From NCBI RefSeq assembly GCF_014196595.1, contig NZ_JACIEA010000001.1, positions 1,420,546-1,484,545 on the forward strand: DNA of 64,000 nt, written 5' to 3'. The translations under genes and the position numbers were made by a program. Positions 1 through 5,914 of the stretch are shown here, one piece after another. Each line of letters starts with the position of its first letter. The stretch's first letter is position 1. Origin of the DNA: Sphingorhabdus rigui. GTDB taxonomy: Bacteria > Pseudomonadota > Alphaproteobacteria > Sphingomonadales > Sphingomonadaceae. The notes below the pieces were generated by a model. That model made no database searches, was not told where the DNA came from, and saw nothing but the letters and a program-made list of their open reading frames with translations.

Positions 1-1
1 C

Positions 2-406
2 ATCGGCAAAGGCAAATCGCAACTTGATCTCTATCTTGAGGCTGCGGCAAAGGCCGAAGGCCGGACACCTGAAACGGAACCGACACCGGAAAAGGGCTTC
101 TACTACCGCTCTGACCATTTCAGCTTTGCAAAGCTTGGCGTGCCGATGGTGTATTTCGAAGGCGGGGACGATCTTGTCACCGGCGGTAAGGCCGCTGCAA
201 AGGCCGCTGCGGAAGATTATGAAAAGAACCGTTACCACGCCCCCGGCGACGAATTTGACGAAAAATGGGATTGGTCCGGCGTCATGTCCGATTTGAAACT
301 ATACTATCGCATCGGGCGGATGTTGGCGATGACCGACGCATGGCCAAACTGGAACGACGGCGACGAATTCCGCGCGGTCCGCGACAAGAGCCGCAACGGG
401 AAATAA
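2..406 (+). CDS. M28-family metallopeptidase, C-terminal part (cut by window edge)
   Basis: Only the last ~134 residues are present; the frame is open from base 2 and stops with TAA at 404-406. The stretch reading FYYRSDHFSFAKLGVPMVYF matches the end of the zinc aminopeptidase fold of family M28, where an S/D-H-x-x-F motif supplies part of the metal site, and the following YHAPGDEFD is typical of the same family (peptidases resembling aminopeptidase Y). The enzyme would hydrolyse peptides, probably in the periplasm, but the N-terminus with any signal peptide lies outside the window. The next gene starts 4 bp downstream, so the two may be co-transcribed. The family call is fairly secure; the substrate is unknown. 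Confidence 0.8.
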   Translation: MGKGKSQLDLYLEAAAKAEGRTPETEPTPEKGFYYRSDHFSFAKLGVPMVYFEGGDDLVTGGKAAAKAAAEDYEKNRYHAPGDEFDEKWDWSGVMSDLKLYYRIGRMLAMTDAWPNWNDGDEFRAVRDKSRNGK

Positions 407-410
407 GCCA

Positions 411-1391
411 ATGACGTTCCGTATGCCCGCCGAATGGGCGCCCCATGAAGCCGTCTGGATTGGCTTTCCCAGTTCTGCGGAATATTGGGGTGCGCCGCTC
501 CAACGCGCGCAGCAGCAGATGGCGGCCTTTGCCAATGCGGTACACGCATCGGGCCAGGGCGAACGGGTGCATGTGATTGCCGGTAACGCAGAGGCCATGG
601 CCGTCGCCGAAGGACTCCTTGACGCTGGCGTCCATGTGGAACTGCGCCAAATTGGCGATGTTTGGTTGCGTGACACAGGCTGCATCATCGTGAAAGATGG
701 GGATCGGCGGATTGCCCGTAATTTTGGCTTCAATGGTTGGGGAAACCGGTTTGACTATCCCGGCGATCAAACCATTGGCCAAGAATTGGCGGCGGATTTC
801 GGTTTTGAAATTGCACAGGCGGATTGGATATTTGAAGGCGGATCGATTGATGTTGACGGTGAAGGTCTGGCCGCGACCACCGTCGATTGCCTTTTGAACC
901 CGAACCGCAACCCAACGCTTGATAAGGCTGCAATTGAAGACCGGCTGCGCACTGATTTGGGGATAGAACGGTTGCTTTGGTTGGGCGACGGCCTCGCCAA
1001 CGACCATACCGACGGCCATATTGATAATTTGGCGCGCTTTGTTGGCCCGAACCATATTCTGGTTCCAAGCAGCGCTGGACTCGACGATCCAAACCAATCT
1101 GTCTTTGAAGATGCCCGCGCGCGCGCCGAAGCGTTCGGATGCAAAGTAACGCTGATGCCCTCAGTTGGCCGTTTTGAACAAGACGGGGAAATCGTGCCAG
1201 CAAGTTATATGAATTTCTACATCGGCAACCGCGCTGTCGTCGTGCCCATTTATGGCGGCGCAAACGATGACGCCGCGATTGACGTGTTGGCAAGCATCTA
1301 CCCCGAACGCGACGTTATCGGTGTCATGGCGGATGCTGTATTGACCGGCGGCGGAAGCTTTCATTGTTCCAGCCAACACGTGCCCGTTTGA
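411..1391 (+). CDS. aguA: Agmatine deiminase
   Basis: A 326-aa protein of the guanidine-modifying (peptidyl-arginine deiminase-like) superfamily that hydrolyses agmatine to N-carbamoylputrescine and ammonia in the cytoplasm. Visible signatures: WLRDTG at residues 85-90, EGGSIDVDG at 142-150, DGHIDN near 201-206, and GGGSFHC near the C-terminus, whose Cys319 is the expected catalytic nucleophile. The family usually has GGGNIHC there; Asn-Ile to Ser-Phe is a mild deviation. Length is slightly short of the usual ~340-370. The partner amidase (aguB) lies 1.1 kb downstream on the same strand, which supports the pathway call. The ATG at 411 follows the preceding stop by 4 bp. Confidence 0.93.
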   Translation: MTFRMPAEWAPHEAVWIGFPSSAEYWGAPLQRAQQQMAAFANAVHASGQGERVHVIAGNAEAMAVAEGLLDAGVHVELRQIGDVWLRDTGCIIVKDGDRRIARNFGFNGWGNRFDYPGDQTIGQELAADFGFEIAQADWIFEGGSIDVDGEGLAATTVDCLLNPNRNPTLDKAAIEDRLRTDLGIERLLWLGDGLANDHTDGHIDNLARFVGPNHILVPSSAGLDDPNQSVFEDARARAEAFGCKVTLMPSVGRFEQDGEIVPASYMNFYIGNRAVVVPIYGGANDDAAIDVLASIYPERDVIGVMADAVLTGGGSFHCSSQHVPV

Positions 1392-1456
1392 TGATATTGG
1401 ATATCGACGCGAAACATAGCATAATCCCAAAACAACCAACCAAGAGGACGCCCCCA

Positions 1457-2317
1457 ATGAAAAAGACTTTTCTGATTGCCCTCGCCGCCACTGCGCTTGC
1501 AGCACCTGCCTTTGCTGATCATCACAGCATGAGCAAAGCCGAACATGACAAAATGCATAAGGAACATAGCGAACGGCTTGCAAAAATCCTCGCCGACCCG
1601 TCGCGCGGTGCCGATGCCAAGCGCGATCAATATCGTCATCCTGCCGAAACGTTTGAATTTTTCCGTTTGCACCCTGACCACGTCATTGGCGAATATGCGC
1701 CGGGTGGTGAATGGGTTTCGCGTATCCTTGGCCGTTATGTGAACGAAAATGGCAGATATACCGGCCTGTATTTCGGCACAAAAAGCTACTTCAGCGATCA
1801 ACAGAAAACCGGCATTGCCGCGGGCATTGCAAAGTTCCCTGCTGATGTCGCTGCAGTATCCGGACGTCCGGCGACAGATTTCAACGCGTTTTCGCTCAGT
1901 GAAATCCCAGAAGGTGCAAAGGGCTCGTTTGACCGCATAATTGTGATGCGCATGCTGCACAATATGATGAACTGGAACATCGCAGATTCCGAAATCAAGG
2001 CGATGCGCGACCTGTTGAAGGAGGATGGCTTGCTCGGCATCGAACAACATCGCGCCAAGGCAGACGCGCCGTTCAGCTATACCGACGGTACCAAGGGCTA
2101 TATGCGTGAGGCCGATATCATCAAATTCATGGAAGTGAACGGATTTGAGCTGGTCGCCAAAAGCGAAATCAACGCCAATCCAAAGGACAGTGCAAATTGG
2201 CCCGATGGCGTCTGGACTCTTCCGCCAGCGTTGCGTTTGAAAGATGTCGACCGCGTGAAGTATGAAGCGATTGGGGAATCCGACCGCATGACCTTGCTGT
2301 TCAAAAAACGGCCCTGA
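1457..2317 (+). CDS. Exported class I SAM-dependent methyltransferase-like protein (COG4798 type)
   Basis: A 286-aa protein starting MKKTFLIALAATALAAPAFA, a clear Sec signal peptide with likely cleavage after AFA (residue ~20), so the mature protein should be periplasmic. The remainder resembles the predicted-methyltransferase group COG4798: an FFRLHPDHVIGEYAPGGEW segment takes the place of the usual SAM-binding glycine loop, followed by an FDRIIVMRMLHNM core strand. The ATG at 1457 is chosen over upstream in-frame starts because it begins the signal peptide. An exported SAM enzyme is puzzling, since no periplasmic SAM pool is known, and the substrate is not established. It sits between the two agmatine-pathway genes, possibly by chance. 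Confidence 0.72.
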   Translation: MKKTFLIALAATALAAPAFADHHSMSKAEHDKMHKEHSERLAKILADPSRGADAKRDQYRHPAETFEFFRLHPDHVIGEYAPGGEWVSRILGRYVNENGRYTGLYFGTKSYFSDQQKTGIAAGIAKFPADVAAVSGRPATDFNAFSLSEIPEGAKGSFDRIIVMRMLHNMMNWNIADSEIKAMRDLLKEDGLLGIEQHRAKADAPFSYTDGTKGYMREADIIKFMEVNGFELVAKSEINANPKDSANWPDGVWTLPPALRLKDVDRVKYEAIGESDRMTLLFKKRP

Positions 2318-2346
2318 TTGTTGGATGAGTGCTGCCCAGCCGGCCG

Positions 2347-2481
2347 ATGCCCCCCTTAATGCCGTGGATTTTGCGGTTGGGGCATCGCCTGTTGGGCACG
2401 CTGGTCGCTGGCATAGCAACGACAATATTATTGTATCTGATCACAATCGTGATTGCAGCGCGTTTCGGCGTCCGGCTATAG
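2347..2481 (+). CDS. Possible small membrane protein (~44 aa)
   Basis: A short frame reading MPPLMPWILRLGHRLLGTLV followed by a hydrophobic run (residues ~15-36) and a basic ARFGVRL end, so it would make one membrane helix with an arginine-rich tail. It can start at ATG 2347, ATG 2359 or GTG 2329 and stops with TAG at 2479-2481, 7 bp before the aguB start. No strong Shine-Dalgarno sequence is visible and the function is unknown. It may be a chance frame; the helix-like composition and neat spacing to aguB are the only support. Confidence 0.28.
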   Translation: MPPLMPWILRLGHRLLGTLVAGIATTILLYLITIVIAARFGVRL

Positions 2482-2488
2482 ACGCGGA

Positions 2489-3355
2489 ATGACCCGAAAT
2501 ATCACCGTTGCCGCGTTGCAACTGCCCCTGTCGGCAAGCGAAGCCGAAAATATCGATGCTGTATGTGACCTCGTGTCACAGGCTGCAGAGCAGGGCGCGC
2601 AAATCATCCTGCCGCCTGAACTGTTTTCAGGCCCCTATTTCTGCAAAACGCAGGAGGAAGAACATTTTGCGCTGGCGCGGCCAACGCGTGAGCATCCATC
2701 AGTCGTCGCCATGGCGAAACTTGCCAAACAACTTGGCGTGGCCATTCCCACAAGCTTTTTCGAACGTGACGGCGCGCATTTTTACAACAGCGTCGCGATG
2801 ATTGGTCCCGATGGCGAGATTATGGGCATTTATCGCAAAAGCCATATTCCCGACGGCCCCGGCTATCAGGAGAAATATTATTTCCGCCCTGGAAACACCG
2901 GGTTCAAAGTTTGGGAAGTCTTTGGCACGCAAATCGGCGTCGGCATCTGTTGGGACCAATGGTACCCCGAATGCGCACGGGCCATGGCGTTGATGGGTGC
3001 CGAGCTACTGTTCTATCCCACCGCCATTGGCGCAGAGCCACAGGATTCAACGTTGGATACGCGGCACATGTGGCGCCGGGCCATGGTCGGCCACGCGGTA
3101 TCAAACTGCATGCCCGTCATCGCGGCAAACCGTATCGGCGCGGAAAACGACCATGGCGGTCTGGCACAAAAATTCTACGGCACCAGCTTCATCGCGAACG
3201 AATGGGGCGATGTTGTCTGCGATTTGGATGATGCAGAAACCGGCATATTGGTTGCAACATTCGATCTGGACCAAGCCCGCGCCCACCGCGCAAGCATGGG
3301 CTTCTTCCGCGATCGGCGCCCGCAATTATACAGTCGGCTTGTAGAGGATATCTAA
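2489..3355 (+). CDS. aguB: N-carbamoylputrescine amidase (nitrilase superfamily)
   Basis: A 288-aa carbon-nitrogen hydrolase that converts N-carbamoylputrescine to putrescine, CO2 and ammonia, the step after agmatine deiminase. The catalytic triad is visible: Glu44 in LPPELF, Lys in YRKSHIP, and Cys in GICWDQWYPE. The motif GPGYQEKYYF is characteristic of the N-carbamoylputrescine branch rather than of beta-ureidopropionase. ATG 2489 is preferred to the longer frame from 2453 because family members begin a few residues before the VAALQL strand. folK follows within 2 bp. With aguA at 411 the pair gives a two-step agmatine-to-putrescine route; no arginine decarboxylase is seen in the window. 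Confidence 0.93.
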   Translation: MTRNITVAALQLPLSASEAENIDAVCDLVSQAAEQGAQIILPPELFSGPYFCKTQEEEHFALARPTREHPSVVAMAKLAKQLGVAIPTSFFERDGAHFYNSVAMIGPDGEIMGIYRKSHIPDGPGYQEKYYFRPGNTGFKVWEVFGTQIGVGICWDQWYPECARAMALMGAELLFYPTAIGAEPQDSTLDTRHMWRRAMVGHAVSNCMPVIAANRIGAENDHGGLAQKFYGTSFIANEWGDVVCDLDDAETGILVATFDLDQARAHRASMGFFRDRRPQLYSRLVEDI

Positions 3356-3356
3356 G

Positions 3357-3872
3357 CTGTCACATCTCTACCTCATCGGCATTGGCTCTAATCAGCCACA
3401 TGCAATCATCGGCGCGCCAAACAAGATCATCGTGCAAGCGGTCGCCGCGTTGGAGATGGACGATATCGACGTCTTCGCGCATTCGGCGACGGTCCAATCA
3501 AGCCCCATCGGGCCTTCCTCACGCCTATTTGCAAATGCGGCGGCGGTTGTGTCCACCGATCTTGAACCCCCTGCTCTGCTGGCGCGTCTGCAAGAGATTG
3601 AGCACCACTTCGGACGCGTTCGGCGCGGGCAAAGCTGGCGCGCGCGTGTTCTCGACCTGGATATCCTGTTATGGTCCGGCGGCGCGTGGGCGGACAGCAA
3701 TCCGGCCTTGGCCATTCCCCATCCCGGACTGTGTTCGCGGGGATTCGTCCTGACCCCTGCAGCCATGATTGCCCCCGATTGGCGTGAGCCGCTGACGGGC
3801 CTGACCATAAGGCAGCTACAATCGCGATTTAACCGACCAAAGGCGCTTGACCGCACAAGTTCCCGCCATTAG
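3357..3872 (+). CDS. folK: 6-hydroxymethyl-7,8-dihydropterin pyrophosphokinase, apparent CTG start
   Basis: Transfers pyrophosphate from ATP to 6-hydroxymethyl-dihydropterin in folate biosynthesis. The signature WRARVLDLDILL (residues ~94-105) and the downstream IPHPGL are diagnostic of HPPK. The first canonical start is GTG 3432, but that would delete the conserved N-terminal strand LYLIGIGSNQ, which reads in frame from 3366. In-frame TAG at 3342-3344 limits the start, and the only plausible initiator left is CTG 3357, preceded by GAGG at 3344-3347 with 9 nt spacing. I therefore annotate ~171 aa from CTG. The gene begins 1 bp after the aguB stop, so coupling may help initiation. A sequencing error is an alternative explanation for the missing ATG. 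Confidence 0.85.
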   Translation: MSHLYLIGIGSNQPHAIIGAPNKIIVQAVAALEMDDIDVFAHSATVQSSPIGPSSRLFANAAAVVSTDLEPPALLARLQEIEHHFGRVRRGQSWRARVLDLDILLWSGGAWADSNPALAIPHPGLCSRGFVLTPAAMIAPDWREPLTGLTIRQLQSRFNRPKALDRTSSRH

Positions 3873-3912
3873 GGGGAGCGCTCTCGCACGGACCAATTCG
3901 CGGTCTGGTAGG

Positions 3913-3988
3913 GGGCCCTTAGCTCAGTCGGTAGAGCAACTGACTTTTAATCAGTAGGTCGCTGGTTCGAACCCAGCAGGGCTCACCA
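3913..3988 (+). tRNA. tRNA-Lys (anticodon TTT)
   Basis: A 76-nt cloverleaf reads by eye. The acceptor GGGCCCT pairs with AGGGCTC (one G-T pair). The D-arm contains AGCTCAGTCGGTAGAGC. The anticodon stem is ACTGA/TCAGT around loop CTTTTAA, with anticodon TTT. The T-arm is CTGGTTCGAACCCAG, and discriminator A is followed by an encoded CCA. The insertion carrying the peptide cluster begins immediately after it, and tRNA 3' ends are common integration points. Confidence 0.97.
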
Positions 3989-4296
3989 TATATTTCAATG
4001 GTTTAGCTACATTCCCTTCGGGGAAACCGATATTTAGGTCGGACAAAGGTTTAACCTAGGTTTCACCGTTGCGTCGAAGCTATTCGGCCGGCTGCCGAGG
4101 TGAAACGAGCACTTACACCCCTCCCCCCTTCAAAACCTCTGCTCATCCAGACCCCATGGGGGTGCCCCCTTTTCTGGCTAATGGGACCTAGAGTTCCTTT
4201 TTACATATCGTTCTGCTCGCCCGGTTAGATGCACTCTGTTCTAGGCTTATTAGGATGGTAGGTAGACATTCTATGCACCCTTGCGGAAGTATACCT
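3989..4296. other. Non-coding stretch between tRNA-Lys and the XRE gene
   Basis: About 300 bases with no convincing reading frame. Composition is patchier and richer in A/T than the flanking genes. A G/C-rich palindromic patch (CCCCATGGGG followed by GTGCCCCC and four T, around 4153-4174) could form a hairpin. I found no second copy of the tRNA 3' end here or after 5772, and no integrase remnant. It is likely the junction of the small insertion with the core chromosome. Confidence 0.4.
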
Positions 4297-4554
4297 TCAG
4301 CATTCTTGGTATCCATGTAGAGCCTTTGACGTCTCGGCTATCAATGCGAGGGGATCCCCGCCTAATGCATCCATGATTGTTAGAAATTCGATCACATCCA
4401 GCCGTCGTTCCCCACATTCAAATTTTGAGACGAACGACTGCGGCTTGTTTAATTTGTGGGCTAGCTCGATCTGACGCATACCTGCCTTTTTGCGCGCGCC
4501 TACTAATAATGCGGCGAATACCGAGTAAGGTTGGCTGTAGACCGATTTTTTCAT
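4297..4554 (-). CDS. XRE/Cro-type HTH transcriptional regulator
   Basis: An 85-aa protein with a helix-turn-helix domain over residues ~15-70. RKKAGMRQIELAHKLNKPQS contains the first helices, and FVSKFECGERRLDVIEFL has the typical recognition-helix and capping residues of the Cro/C1/XRE fold. ATG 4554 (MKKSV) is chosen because AAGGGGG precedes it; a TTG at 4581 would add nine residues and run into the palindrome. It is transcribed away from the precursor-peptide gene, and the perfect palindrome at 4582-4602 lies in the shared promoter region, so it probably represses both itself and the peptide operon. A ligand-sensing domain is absent, so the inducing signal is not evident. Confidence 0.85.
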   Translation of the reverse strand: MKKSVYSQPYSVFAALLVGARKKAGMRQIELAHKLNKPQSFVSKFECGERRLDVIEFLTIMDALGGDPLALIAETSKALHGYQEC

Positions 4555-4581
4555 CCCCCTTCTATTTATAACTTCTTGCAA

Positions 4582-4602
4582 AATATCCCATATTGGGATA
4601 TT
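4582..4602. promoter_or_regulatory. Perfect 21-bp palindrome, probable XRE operator
   Basis: AATATCCCA-TAT-TGGGATATT: two exact 9-bp arms around a 3-bp centre, lying between the divergent XRE gene (start 4554) and the precursor-peptide gene (start 4639). A TTGCAA (4576-4581) directly before it and TATTCC (4599-4604) at its right edge, 17 bp apart, could be a weak sigma-70 promoter for the peptide operon; binding here would block it. The palindrome is seen directly; its use by the XRE protein is inference. Confidence 0.7.
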
Positions 4603-4623
4603 CCTTATGGAACCGAAACCTCT

Positions 4624-4629
4624 GGAGGG
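4624..4629 (+). promoter_or_regulatory. Shine-Dalgarno sequence fixing the precursor-peptide start
   Basis: GGAGGG sits 9 nt before ATG 4639. No comparable site precedes the longer in-frame start at 4531, which would also overlap the XRE gene and operator. This is the main reason for calling a 77-aa precursor. Confidence 0.75.
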
Positions 4630-4638
4630 AAAAATCTA

Positions 4639-4872
4639 ATGTCAGCCGTTCTATTAATCACACCACTCATGCTCGCTACCGCGGCACCAACATTTGACAT
4701 TCAAGCACCTGTTTACAGCCACGCTACACAAACAACAGCCGGTGCAACGCTCGCACAATACCAGACTATGTACTGCTCAACGACCACGACATTTAACGGC
4801 ACGCAGACATTTACGGCCAGTGGGAAACCCTTCGATAGCGATAGCGACAGCGACCAACAGGGTGATTGCTAA
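4639..4872 (+). CDS. Putative graspetide precursor peptide (77 aa)
   Basis: A small protein with an uncharged hydrophobic N-terminus (residues 1-17), a Thr/Gln-rich middle, and a C-terminal putative core. The core has a Thr block (Thr48-51, Thr55, Thr57, Thr59), a GKPF turn (62-65), and an acidic block FDSDSDSD with Asp66, 68, 70, 72 and 76, ending in Cys77. Graspetide cores pair Thr/Ser hydroxyls (or Lys amines) with Asp/Glu carboxylates through ATP-grasp ligases, and a Thr strand facing an Asp strand across a Gly-Lys-Pro turn suits a hairpin of several ester links. The DNA of the acidic block is a run of GAT/GAC-AGC hexamers (4834-4854). The ligase gene starts 6 bp downstream. I do not recognise this exact precursor family. 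The leader/core boundary and cleavage site are not visible; the N-terminus could also be read as a weak signal peptide. Confidence 0.75.
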   Translation: MSAVLLITPLMLATAAPTFDIQAPVYSHATQTTAGATLAQYQTMYCSTTTTFNGTQTFTASGKPFDSDSDSDQQGDC

Positions 4873-4878
4873 AGCTTA

Positions 4879-5772
4879 ATGTTACTTTTGTTTTCAGGCT
4901 CGTATGACGGGACAGTCGATAGGATTGTCCTGTCATATGGTGATGACGTTTTTCGTTTCAACTATGATCTTTGGCAGGAATATGACCTGTCTTTCACAGA
5001 GCACGGCTGGATAATTCGAAACCCCGCCGGGCGCGAGATCACTTCAGAGACCGTCACGGGAGCATATTGGTGGAAAGCTTTTGCATTTTTCACCCAAGAC
5101 GACAAATATGTTAAAGCAGAAGTAAAGTATACCTTGCGTGATGTATACGGCTGGTGCCAAGTGCGTGGCATAGCCAAGGGCAACTCAATTGATTACCACA
5201 ACAAGCTGGGGAAAATGACAATCCTAGGGCTTGCAAGGGAATATTTTTCTGTCCCTGACACATTAGTTACATTTCGAAAATTTAATGCGTCAAGATTAGA
5301 AGGTTCTCAAGTCGTAGCGAAAAGCTTGGCATCCGAGCTATCGGACAGCAAGGGCGCCTTGATGACCACGCAGGTGAACGTTGCAGAGATTGATCCTTCA
5401 TTTCCGTGGTACTTGCAATCCAAGATAGACAGCGCGTGGGACGTGACCGTATTTTTTTGCAACGGGCAGTCGTTTCCATTCCGTAGAAGTCGCGCGGGGC
5501 TTTCTGGACTTGACTGGCGAGCAGAACAAAATTTTGAAACGCTGGTTGAAGAATGGGAGCCAATGGCTCTGGGCAACACTTTCGCCAACAAAATTCTCAA
5601 CTTGTCCAATAAACTTGGCGTCGAGTTTGGGCGCTACGATTTCATGACGGTTGGCGATACAGACGACCTAGTGTTTCTTGAATTTAACGCCAATGGGCAG
5701 TGGGTGTTTTTGGATCCCTTTGATAAGCATGGGCTTCTTGATTGCGTAACAAACTGGCTTCGATCCGCTTAA
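4879..5772 (+). CDS. MvdD-like ATP-grasp ligase (graspetide maturase)
   Basis: A 297-aa ATP-grasp protein of the ribosomal-peptide maturase type. Residues ~1-110 form the pre-ATP-grasp region with FRFNYD (26-30) and AYWWKAF (62-68), equivalent to the WxR-like segment of MvdC/MvdD relatives. VVAKSL (145-150) carries the nucleotide-binding Lys148. YLQSKIDSAWDVTV (178-191) and DWR (212-214) follow. The C-terminal FGRYDF (250-255) and FLEFNANGQW (266-275) supply the Mg-binding Glu268/Asn270 and the NxNGQW hallmark of graspetide ligases. Such enzymes phosphorylate Asp/Glu side chains of a precursor and close esters with Thr/Ser or amides with Lys. It is about 20-30 residues shorter than microviridin ligases. 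The start has a poor Shine-Dalgarno and is probably coupled to the precursor stop 6 bp upstream. No transporter or protease gene adjoins. Confidence 0.88.
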   Translation: MLLLFSGSYDGTVDRIVLSYGDDVFRFNYDLWQEYDLSFTEHGWIIRNPAGREITSETVTGAYWWKAFAFFTQDDKYVKAEVKYTLRDVYGWCQVRGIAKGNSIDYHNKLGKMTILGLAREYFSVPDTLVTFRKFNASRLEGSQVVAKSLASELSDSKGALMTTQVNVAEIDPSFPWYLQSKIDSAWDVTVFFCNGQSFPFRRSRAGLSGLDWRAEQNFETLVEEWEPMALGNTFANKILNLSNKLGVEFGRYDFMTVGDTDDLVFLEFNANGQWVFLDPFDKHGLLDCVTNWLRSA

Positions 5773-5914
5773 GAGAAACGCCCGTTCTTCATTAGCACCA
5801 ATGGCACCGATTTGATTCTCTGGCGACGGTCACGACATTTCAGCTCATAATCGGCCTTTGCACTAAAGCCGTCCCGCTACGAACGGCGCAAGTTCAACGT
5901 TCCACGATGCCAGA

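Noticed and set aside
1361-2425. 354-codon open frame on the minus strand opposite the exported methyltransferase
   Set aside because: The plus-strand gene has a signal peptide and family motifs; the minus frame has no domain and overlaps it fully.
4639-4692. Reading the precursor N-terminus as a Sec signal peptide of a secreted small protein
   Set aside because: It is hydrophobic but has no basic residues before the hydrophobic run, and the adjacent ATP-grasp ligase explains the Thr/Asp C-terminus better; not fully excluded.
5773-5914. Possible attachment site repeat matching the tRNA-Lys 3' end
   Set aside because: No copy of the T-arm/acceptor sequence found after the ligase gene; only A/T-rich spacer without clear structure.
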